Of a stretch of DNA of 12,576 nt, positions 6,631 to 12,576 are shown piece by piece. Origin of the DNA: Candidatus Altarchaeota archaeon (GTDB lineage: Archaea > Altiarchaeota > Altiarchaeia > IMC4 > SCGC-AAA252-I15). The translations under genes and the position numbers were made by a program. Every line of letters begins with the position of its first letter. Positions within the stretch are counted from its first letter, which is position 1. The DNA lies in the NCBI GenBank assembly GCA_026394745.1, contig JAPKXP010000105.1:1-12576 (forward strand). The letters run 5' to 3'. The notes below the pieces were generated by a model. The model was not told the DNA's origin. It saw nothing but the letters and a program-made list of their open reading frames with translations, and did no database searches.

Positions 6631-9372
6631 ATGGCAGCCCAAAACATAGACCTAAAGGTCGCGGAAGCCCTGCAAAACGACGTCGGCAGAGGAATAGTCA
6701 GGATGGACTCAGAGTCGTCAAAAGCCATCGGAGTGACGACAGGAGACATCGTCGAGATTACCGGCACCAGAACCACAGCAGCCAAAGTCTGGCAGAGCCA
6801 CCAGCAGGACGAAGGCATGAAGATAATCCGCATGGACGGCCTCATCAGGCAGAACTCCGGAACATCCCTAGGCGACAAAGTCAAAGTCAAGAAAGCGGCG
6901 GTCTCAGACGCCAAGAAAGTCGGGATAGCGCCAACCAGGCACGAGATAAGCTTCGGCGAAGACTTCTCAAACTACGTGAAGCAGAGGATACTAATGGGCA
7001 GGCCCCTAGTCACAGGCGACGTCTTCTACATAACCATACTAGGACAGGCCATATCATTCACGGTAATATCAGCCAAGCCTAAAGGCATAACCAAGGTCAA
7101 CGAAGACACCGTAATCGAAGTCAAGGCGACGCCGCAGGCCGTTTCGACCAGCGCCACGCCGGTAGTCAGGTACGAGGACATCGGCGGACTCAAGGACGAG
7201 GTCTCGAGAGTCAGGGAAATGATTGAGCTCCCGATGAAGCACCCTGAACTGTTCGAGAAACTGGGCATACAGCCGCCTAAAGGCGTTCTACTTTATGGCC
7301 CGCCGGGAACGGGCAAGACGATGCTAGCGAAAGCCGTAGCCAGCGAAAGCAACGCCAACTTCATACACATCAACGGCCCTGAAGTCATGGACAAATTCTA
7401 CGGAGAGTCAGAACGAAAGCTCCGCGACATATTCGAGGAGGCGCAACAGAACGCACCGTCAATAATATTCATCGACGAGATAGATTCCATAGCCACGAAG
7501 AGGGACGAGACCAGAGGAGAAGTCGAAAGGAGGGTCGTGGCGCAACTGCTGGCTTTGATGGACGGCCTAATCACGAGAGGCAACGTAATCGTGGTCGCGG
7601 CGACCAACAGGCCTGATTCCCTCGACCCGGCGCTCCGAAGGCCCGGAAGATTCGACAGGGAGATTGAAATCGGAGTCCCGGACAAAAACGGGAGGAGAGA
7701 GATACTCCAAATCCACACTAGGGCTATGCCTTTGTTTCACTGGGATGATGAAGTTTTAGCAAGAACAGTAAGGTGGAGGATAGATAGTTTCCGCGATAAC
7801 TCTGATAGAAAGATAGAAACTCTTAAATCTAGGATAGATTCACTAAATGCCGAAAAAACAGAAAAACAAAAAGAATTAAAAGAAACGATTGATGAGTTAA
7901 TGGAGGTAGAGAAAGAAGAGAAAAAAGCGGATGAGGCATACCTAAAAAAGATTTTAAGTAGAATTGGTGTACTCAAATCTAGAACGGATGAAATCAAAAC
8001 AAAGATAGAGGGGTTATCAGGAGAGATAAGTTCGATAAAAAGAGAGATTGAAAAGATAAATAGGGATTTAGAGAAAGTAGAGAAGATAAAACAGACAATT
8101 GATGGAAATAAAAAGTTTTTAGATGATCTGGTCGATGAACTAAATGAGATTAAGCACGCAGTGAATATTAGGGGTAGGACAGATGTCAGGAATATTTTTT
8201 CGGAAAAGAAACTTGATGAGATTAAGGAGGACATGAAGAAAGTAGTAAAGGATCTCCTGGATGCAGAGATAATATCAGATGATTTTGTCGAAGAAGTAGT
8301 GAATGAATCTATATCACTTATGCTAGACGAATTAGCGTCTACAACACACGGCTTTGTTGGTGCGGATTTATCTGCAATATCCAGAGAGGCCGCGATGAAT
8401 AGACTGAAAACAATCCTCCCTAAAATAGATTTAGAAAAGGATGTTATACCCTCTGAGGTATTAGAAGAATTGATAGTAACTAAAGAAGATTTCATGAACG
8501 CTCTCAAGATGGTCGAGCCTTCGGCATTACGCGAGGTAATGGTTGAGGTGCCTACCGTGAAGTGGACTGACATCGGCGGACTGGAGAATGTGAAGCAGGA
8601 GCTGATGGAGGTTGTGGAGTGGTCAATAAAGAATCCAGACGCCTTCAAGAGGCTGGGGATTAAGGCAGCTAGGGCGATACTATTGTACGGTCCTTCAGGC
8701 ACAGGCAAAACCTTGCTTGCGAAGGCCGTCGCAAACGAGAGCGAAGCCAACTTCATCGCGGTCAAAGGACCTGAATTACTTTCAATGTGGGTGGGGGAGA
8801 GTGAGAAGGGTGTTAGGGAAATCTTCAAGAAGGCAAGGCAGACCGCGCCGACCATAGTCTTCTTCGACGAGATTGACGCGCTGGCGCCGAGGAGAGGCAG
8901 CTACGGCGGAAGCCACGTAAACGAAACGGTCGTCAACCAGATTCTGACTGAAATGGACGGAATCGAGTCGCTCGACAACGTGATAGTAATCGGCGCGACC
9001 AACAGGCCTGACATACTGGACCCGTCTCTGCTTAGGCCAGGAAGGTTCGACAGGATGCTCCTGGTGCCGATGCCGGACAGGAAGGCGAGGAAGAGCATAT
9101 TCGAGATACATACCAAAGGCATGCCGCTGAATGACGTCAGCATCGAAGAGCTGGTGAGGAAGACTGAGGGATTCTCCGGCGCAGACATCGAGGCGGTGTG
9201 CAGGGAAGCGGGGATGAACGCGCTCCGGGAGGACATCAACTCTAAGGAAGTCACTGCGAAACACTTCCAGAAGGCGCTTGAGGAAGTCAAGCCGTCAGTC
9301 AGCGACTCTGAAGCGAAATCCTACTTAAAGTCCTTCAGGAAGGATGATGTTTCCGGACCAGCTTACACTTGA
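6631..9372 (+). CDS. cdc48: Cdc48/VAT-type AAA+ ATPase with coiled-coil insert in the D1 lid
   Basis: Hexameric double-ring AAA+ unfoldase of the Cdc48/p97/VAT family, which pulls substrate proteins through its pore. N domain about 1-170; D1 about 178-635 including the insert; D2 about 645-890. D1 has Walker A GPPGTGKT (223-230), Walker B IIFIDE (278-283), pore residues F256-Y257 and the Arg-finger segment RRPGRFDRE. D2 has a variant Walker A GPSGTGKT (687-694), Walker B IVFFDE (742-747), pore W720-V721 and LRPGRFDR. The length is 913 aa against roughly 720-770 for typical archaeal Cdc48. The excess is residues 369-565, a coiled coil placed between IHTRAMPL and LASTTHGFVGADL, the boundary of the D1 large and lid subdomains. 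Without it the protein would be about 716 aa and ordinary. Codon use in the insert and adjoining lid differs sharply from the flanks. The last residues Ala-Tyr-Thr fit an HbYX proteasome-docking tail. It is first in a cluster with nnr, 2 bp away. Confidence 0.96.
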   Translation: MAAQNIDLKVAEALQNDVGRGIVRMDSESSKAIGVTTGDIVEITGTRTTAAKVWQSHQQDEGMKIIRMDGLIRQNSGTSLGDKVKVKKAAVSDAKKVGIAPTRHEISFGEDFSNYVKQRILMGRPLVTGDVFYITILGQAISFTVISAKPKGITKVNEDTVIEVKATPQAVSTSATPVVRYEDIGGLKDEVSRVREMIELPMKHPELFEKLGIQPPKGVLLYGPPGTGKTMLAKAVASESNANFIHINGPEVMDKFYGESERKLRDIFEEAQQNAPSIIFIDEIDSIATKRDETRGEVERRVVAQLLALMDGLITRGNVIVVAATNRPDSLDPALRRPGRFDREIEIGVPDKNGRREILQIHTRAMPLFHWDDEVLARTVRWRIDSFRDNSDRKIETLKSRIDSLNAEKTEKQKELKETIDELMEVEKEEKKADEAYLKKILSRIGVLKSRTDEIKTKIEGLSGEISSIKREIEKINRDLEKVEKIKQTIDGNKKFLDDLVDELNEIKHAVNIRGRTDVRNIFSEKKLDEIKEDMKKVVKDLLDAEIISDDFVEEVVNESISLMLDELASTTHGFVGADLSAISREAAMNRLKTILPKIDLEKDVIPSEVLEELIVTKEDFMNALKMVEPSALREVMVEVPTVKWTDIGGLENVKQELMEVVEWSIKNPDAFKRLGIKAARAILLYGPSGTGKTLLAKAVANESEANFIAVKGPELLSMWVGESEKGVREIFKKARQTAPTIVFFDEIDALAPRRGSYGGSHVNETVVNQILTEMDGIESLDNVIVIGATNRPDILDPSLLRPGRFDRMLLVPMPDRKARKSIFEIHTKGMPLNDVSIEELVRKTEGFSGADIEAVCREAGMNALREDINSKEVTAKHFQKALEEVKPSVSDSEAKSYLKSFRKDDVSGPAYT
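7720..8500 (+). other. AT-rich, atypical-codon block within cdc48
   Basis: Composition changes near 7720 and reverts near 8490-8500. By hand count, Asp codons are 21 GAC to 2 GAT in residues 1-351, 2 GAC to 24 GAT in residues 371-620, and 14 GAC to 2 GAT from 645 to the end. Lys AAA, Leu TTA and Ser AGT/TCT also become common. The block contains the coiled-coil insert plus about 60 residues of normal conserved D1 lid (566-624), so amino-acid bias of a coiled coil cannot explain all of it. The boundaries are approximate. Confidence 0.85.
7735..8325 (+). other. Coiled-coil insertion in Cdc48 D1 (residues 369-565)
   Basis: About 197 residues rich in Lys, Glu, Ile and Asp, with no similarity I can see to the normal Cdc48 D1 lid. 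Heptad spacing is visible: I395, L398, I402 and L405 in the first segment, then an unbroken a/d ladder of 445, 448, 452, 455, 459, 462, 466, 469, 473, 476, 480 and 483 (all Ile, Leu or Val except Thr452). Charged residues near 425-438 may form the turn of an antiparallel helical hairpin. A further helical part (about 517-565) leads back into the lid. No Cys/Ser start, His-Asn end or nuclease motif of an intein is present, and the frame stays open throughout. Confidence 0.88.
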
Positions 9373-9374
9373 AC

Positions 9375-10742
9375 ATGGACTCCCGCGCCCTGGACATCAA
9401 CGCGAGGTGGTGTGGGGTAAGCACGCAGGTTCTGATGGAGAACGCGGGGAAGGCTGTCGCCGGACACTGCTTGAGATACGACGGCATCGCGGTCTTCTGC
9501 GGGAACGGCAACAACGGCGGGGACGGACTGGTTGCCGCAAGGATTCTGAAGGATAATGGCAAGAGCGTCACGGTGTTCGTTCTTGAAGGCATGAGAAGCA
9601 GGCTCAACGGACTTAACCTGAAGAGACTTGCAGGCAAGGTAAAAGTCGTCGAATTAAAGTCGTCTGACGACGTTCCGGACTTGAGCGGATTCGACCTTAT
9701 CGTAGACGCGCTACTAGGCGTCGGATTCCACGGAAAGCTGCGAGAGCCTCTCGCAGGGATAGTAGGAAGGATAAACGAAAGCCGCGTGCCGGTGCTTTCT
9801 GTGGACGTTCCATCCGGATTTAAGGTTAAAGCAGATAAAGTTATTTCACTGCATGAAAGCAAGCTGGAGGGCGCGGTAGTGGCAAAGATTGGAATACCGA
9901 AGGAGGCTGAATTGTATTGCGGTCCTGGCGACGTGTACCTGGCGCTTCCTGAGAGGAGGGGCGACTCGCATAAAGGCGACTACGGCAGGCTTATCGTCGT
10001 CGGAGGAAGCAGGAACTACGTAGGCACCACAACACTAGTCGCTGAAGCGGCATTACGAGTGGGTGTGGACTTGGTCACGATATTCACTCCATCCTACGCA
10101 GCGGAAAGGATGCCGTTCAACCCGAATTTGATGATTCACCCGCTCAGGAGTAAAGACCATATTGCTCTAAAGGACGTTCCTGAAATCCTGGACGCAAGGT
10201 ACGACGCCATGGTCGTGGGAAACGGCCTCGGAAGGGATGAAGAATGCAGAAAGGCTTTGAAGAAGCTATTCTCCGAGAACAAAAAGCCGGTGGTCGTGGA
10301 CGCCGACGCCCTGAGTATAATGGACAAGGAGTGGATTAATGAAAACATGATTCTTACGCCGCACCACGGGGAATTCAAGATGCTCTTTGGCGTGGAGGGG
10401 AGTGGGAGGACTGTGGAGAAGAACGCCGTAGAGACTAAGGCGACGATAGTGCTGAAGGGCCCTGTTGACGTCATATCCAACGGCAAAGTGACTAGACTCA
10501 ACAAGACGGGGAATCCGGGCATGACTAAAGGCGGCTCAGGAGACACCTTAGCGGGCATAACCGCAGGACTGCTAGCCCAAAACGGAAACCTCATGAACTC
10601 CGCGTGCGCGGGAGCATTCCTTAACGGGCTTGCAGGCGACATAGCCTACGGAAAGCTTGACGTGTCCATGAACGCGACCGACATAATAGAACACATCCCG
10701 GACGCGATAAGAAAGTCCAGGGAAGTAATCAAAGATGATTGA
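9375..10742 (+). CDS. nnr: Bifunctional NAD(P)HX epimerase/dehydratase
   Basis: Metabolite-repair enzyme. The N-terminal YjeF_N domain (about 1-195) epimerises the hydrated nicotinamide cofactors NAD(P)HX; the C-terminal ribokinase-like domain (about 200-455) dehydrates S-NAD(P)HX back to NAD(P)H using ADP in archaea and bacteria. Epimerase motifs: ENAG (22-25), GNGNNGGDG (43-51), DALLGVGFHG (111-120) and SVDVPSG (142-148). Dehydratase motifs: KGDYGRLIVVGGS (200-212), DADAL (309-313), TPHHGEF (328-334), KGP (361-363) and GNPGMTKGGSGDTLAG (379-394) with catalytic D390. The length of 455 aa is a little below the usual 490-500 for fused forms, and both active sites look complete. I chose ATG 9375, 2 nt after the cdc48 stop; an in-frame TTG at 9369 that overlaps that stop (TTGA) is the alternative and adds two residues. 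The 3' end overlaps the next gene by 8 bp. Confidence 0.95.
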   Translation: MDSRALDINARWCGVSTQVLMENAGKAVAGHCLRYDGIAVFCGNGNNGGDGLVAARILKDNGKSVTVFVLEGMRSRLNGLNLKRLAGKVKVVELKSSDDVPDLSGFDLIVDALLGVGFHGKLREPLAGIVGRINESRVPVLSVDVPSGFKVKADKVISLHESKLEGAVVAKIGIPKEAELYCGPGDVYLALPERRGDSHKGDYGRLIVVGGSRNYVGTTTLVAEAALRVGVDLVTIFTPSYAAERMPFNPNLMIHPLRSKDHIALKDVPEILDARYDAMVVGNGLGRDEECRKALKKLFSENKKPVVVDADALSIMDKEWINENMILTPHHGEFKMLFGVEGSGRTVEKNAVETKATIVLKGPVDVISNGKVTRLNKTGNPGMTKGGSGDTLAGITAGLLAQNGNLMNSACAGAFLNGLAGDIAYGKLDVSMNATDIIEHIPDAIRKSREVIKDD

Positions 10743-11145
10743 GCTGTTGACCAAGTTCGACGAGCTGAAAAACTACGCTAAAAACAGCAAGCTCGGCTTC
10801 AAGGAGGCTATAGTAAAGTATTATAAGGAAGTCGGGGAGAAACAGGGCTTCACTGTGGTAGAAGGCTCTTCAGTAATTAAAAACACAGTCAACTACGGGA
10901 AAGTCGATTTAGTCTGGATTGAGCCGAACACGGTATTCTGCCTTGAGTTCGGACTCCTGGACGACATATACAAGCACTTCTTCCGTGTCATGCAGCTTAA
11001 GCCGTCAATGACGGTGTTCATCCTCAGCGGAAACTCGAAATGCAGCCCGGATAAAGTGAAAGAGATTATCGAAAGGACGCCCGAACTCTCAGCCATCAAA
11101 GGCAAGTATGCGATTCTAGACGTCACGGAAGGCAAGGTAGTCTGA
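10735..11145 (+). CDS. Uncharacterised 136-aa protein, possible PD-(D/E)XK-like fold
   Basis: I do not recognise a named family. The start ATG overlaps the last 8 bp of nnr (stop TGA 10740-10742), which supports a real, coupled gene at the end of the cdc48-nnr cluster. An N-terminal helical part (about 1-37, containing FKEAIVKYYKEVGEKQGF) leads to a strand-rich core, GKVDLVWIEPNTVFCLEFG (55-73), with D58 and E71. A predicted Asp on one strand and a Glu on the next, about 13 residues apart, recalls the core of PD-(D/E)XK nuclease-like proteins. The lysine expected two residues after the Glu is Gly, so an inactive or unrelated fold is equally possible. Two more strands follow (MTVFILSGN, about 92-100, and KYAILDV, about 124-130). 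There is no signal peptide or membrane segment. Probably cytoplasmic; function unknown. Confidence 0.85.
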   Translation: MIELLTKFDELKNYAKNSKLGFKEAIVKYYKEVGEKQGFTVVEGSSVIKNTVNYGKVDLVWIEPNTVFCLEFGLLDDIYKHFFRVMQLKPSMTVFILSGNSKCSPDKVKEIIERTPELSAIKGKYAILDVTEGKVV

Positions 11146-11180
11146 CATTATTATGGTTTTACCCGAAACAAAACACACTC

Positions 11181-11187
11181 TTTTTTA
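11181..11187 (+). promoter_or_regulatory. Predicted promoter of the DUF4139 gene, T-run also a possible terminator
   Basis: The run TTTTTTA is centred about 26-27 nt before the ATG at 11211, placing the start site at or next to the A of ATG (leaderless). The same T-run lies about 36 bp after the stop of the preceding cluster and could also serve as an archaeal oligo-T terminator. Neither role can be separated from sequence alone. Confidence 0.45.
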
Positions 11188-11210
11188 TTCGACGCTCTGA
11201 ATATACTAAC

Positions 11211-12576
11211 ATGGTCAAACGAAGCATCATACTCGCGGCTATTCTATTGCTTGTTGTTTCAGCTGTGTTGTCCGTTGAACTGTTCATGACTCCGGTCGTT
11301 ATAAACGAGGAGCCGGTCGACACCGAAATCACCGTCTACAACCAGAATTTCGGCGTAGTCAAGGAGTACAGGTCAAAGTTCCTCAACAAAGGCCTGAACA
11401 GGGTCTTGTATGAGGGGGTCGCTTCGGCGATAGACCCGACAAGCGTAAAACTCAAGGCGCTGACTGGCACAATAAACGTCCTAGAGCAGAACTTCCAGTA
11501 CGACCTAGTCAGCAAGAGCAAGATACTGGAAAAATACGTCGGCAAGAACATAACCGCGTACCTGATTTACGGAGACAAGAAGGAGCTGGTTGAAGGCGAG
11601 CTCCTAAGCCAGAACGGGTATGAACTGATAATCCGAGGAAACGACGGAAGCATCCAAACCCTGAACTCAGGAAACCTGGTGCTGCCAGGACTACCCGAAG
11701 GCCTGATACTGAAGCCGACGCTCGAATGGCTTGTGGAGTCCTCAGAGTCAAAGAACCAGACGCTCGAATTAAGCTACATAACGTCCGGAATGGGCTGGAA
11801 GGCGGACTACGTCGCGGTAGTCGACAAGGACGACAAGAACCTTGACCTCAACGGATGGGTTACGGTAACGAACAACGCGGGAACCACGTTCAAGGACGCG
11901 TCGCTAAAGCTCGTCGCAGGCGACGTCAGGAGAGTCACCGGAAGCCAGCCGAGCGGATACGCGTACGAGGACGTCATGTACGCCAAAGCCGCGGGATACC
12001 AGCCGCAATTCAGCGAGGAAAGCCTGTTCGAATACCACTTATACGACCTGCAGCGCAAGACGACCATCAAGGACAACGAGCAGAAGCAGGTAAGCCTACT
12101 CGAATCTTCGGGAGTCGGAGCGGAAAAGGAGTTCGTCTACGAGAACAACTACTGGATTACCTCCAACAGCAAAGTCCAGGTGAAGATGAACTTCAACAAC
12201 AGCCAGGCCAACAACCTGGGAATCCCACTGCCTAAGGGCGTCGTAAGAGTATTCAAGAAGGACAGCGAAGGCAAACTGCAGTTCATAGGCGAAGACCAGA
12301 TAGACCACACGCCAAAGGACGAGACGGTAAGACTATACCTCGGTGACGCATTCGACGTAGTCGGCGAGAGAAAGCAGATGGACTACGAAGACCTCGGAAG
12401 CTACTATGAATACCAGTGGGAGGTCACGCTAAGGAACCACAAAAGCGAGGACATAGTAGTCACGGTGCTGGAGAACACCGGCGGCGACTGGGAGATTAAA
12501 AGCGAGAACTACCCGCACATAAAGGAGTCGAACCACAAGATAAAGTGGCGCATACCAGTGAAGGCGAATGGCGAAA
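11211..12576 (+). CDS. DUF4139 domain protein, exported, 3' end outside window
   Basis: An open frame from ATG 11211 continues to the right edge (455 codons) with no stop, so the gene is incomplete here. The N-terminus (MVKRSIILAAILLLVVSAVL) is a signal peptide or signal anchor with no lipobox Cys. The body matches the DUF4139 family: TVYNQNFGVVKEYR near 41-54, YEGVASAIDPTSVKL near 67-81, LEQNFQYDLVS near 91-101, SGMGWKADYVAVVD near 192-205, a DHTPKDETVRLYLGDAFDVV segment near 365-384, and GGDWEIKSE near 424-432. The biochemical role of this family is not established. Three N-X-S/T sequons (N113, N182, N329) fit an extracellular, possibly glycosylated protein. It is predicted to act at the cell surface. 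It is separated from the preceding cluster by 65 bp with its own predicted promoter and is probably an independent unit. Confidence 0.9.
   Translation, partial: MVKRSIILAAILLLVVSAVLSVELFMTPVVINEEPVDTEITVYNQNFGVVKEYRSKFLNKGLNRVLYEGVASAIDPTSVKLKALTGTINVLEQNFQYDLVSKSKILEKYVGKNITAYLIYGDKKELVEGELLSQNGYELIIRGNDGSIQTLNSGNLVLPGLPEGLILKPTLEWLVESSESKNQTLELSYITSGMGWKADYVAVVDKDDKNLDLNGWVTVTNNAGTTFKDASLKLVAGDVRRVTGSQPSGYAYEDVMYAKAAGYQPQFSEESLFEYHLYDLQRKTTIKDNEQKQVSLLESSGVGAEKEFVYENNYWITSNSKVQVKMNFNNSQANNLGIPLPKGVVRVFKKDSEGKLQFIGEDQIDHTPKDETVRLYLGDAFDVVGERKQMDYEDLGSYYEYQWEVTLRNHKSEDIVVTVLENTGGDWEIKSENYPHIKESNHKIKWRIPVKANGE

Noticed and set aside
7735..8325. Intein or mobile intron in cdc48
   Set aside because: No Cys/Ser at the start, no His-Asn plus Cys/Ser/Thr at the end, no homing-nuclease motif; the site is not a typical P-loop intein site, and the inserted sequence has coiled-coil heptads and stays in frame.
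7737..8855. Long minus-strand open frame (372 codons) opposite the Cdc48 insert
   Set aside because: It is Ser/Ile/Phe-rich low-complexity translation of the antisense of Lys/Glu-rich codons, shows no domain, and lies opposite an unmistakable coding sequence.
11153..11200. Small upstream open frame (ATG 11153, about 15 codons) before the DUF4139 gene
   Set aside because: It would lie upstream of the predicted transcription start and has no supporting signal.
11855..12235. Plus-strand open frame of 126 codons within the DUF4139 gene
   Set aside because: Arg/Gln-rich out-of-frame translation; the DUF4139 frame is continuous and matches family motifs here.
1..12576. CRISPR arrays, insertion sequences, tRNA or rRNA genes, attachment sites
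   Set aside because: No regularly spaced repeats, transposase or integrase motifs or cloverleaf-type sequences were seen; nearly all of the window is accounted for by coding sequence.

Overview
The window is from an archaeal genome. The indicators are a short archaeal/eukaryal-type TrpRS, a Pus7/TruD-type pseudouridine synthase, a Cdc48/VAT-type double AAA+ ATPase, frequent AGG and ATA codons, TATA-like boxes about 25-31 nt before start codons, and almost no Shine-Dalgarno sequences. The lineage cannot be fixed by eye; euryarchaeal or DPANN-like is as far as I would go.

Layout. (1) Positions 1-1559, minus strand: a tightly coupled operon of a MazG-like pyrophosphohydrolase, trpS and a membrane protein cut by the window edge, joined by two 4-bp ATGA overlaps. 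(2) truD runs divergently from 1574; the two start codons are separated by only 14 bp, and the promoters appear to lie inside each other's coding sequence. (3) 2865-6562, plus strand: an ABC importer operon of a fused two-domain permease and two different ATPases, joined by two nearly identical 14-bp overlaps. No substrate-binding protein is present. ATPase 1 has lost its H-loop histidine. (4) 6631-11145: cdc48, nnr (NAD(P)HX repair) and a small uncharacterised gene in one tight cluster. (5) 11211 to the end: a secreted or membrane-anchored DUF4139 protein that is open at the window edge.

The most unusual object is Cdc48. It carries about 197 extra residues of strongly predicted coiled coil between the large and lid subdomains of its first AAA+ module, somewhat like the coiled-coil middle domain of ClpB/Hsp104. 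This DNA has a different base and codon composition from the rest of the gene: Asp is almost always GAT there and almost always GAC on both sides. The atypical composition continues past the coiled coil into about 60 residues of normal, conserved lid sequence. This suggests that a block was imported from a divergent, AT-richer cdc48 rather than a simple insertion. The protein also ends in Ala-Tyr-Thr, a possible HbYX proteasome-docking tail.

The window holds translation genes (trpS, truD), nucleotide and cofactor housekeeping (MazG-like, Nnr), protein unfolding (Cdc48), import (ABC) and envelope (DUF4139) functions. I see no tRNA, rRNA, CRISPR array, insertion sequence or integrase. No gap between genes exceeds 100 bp.
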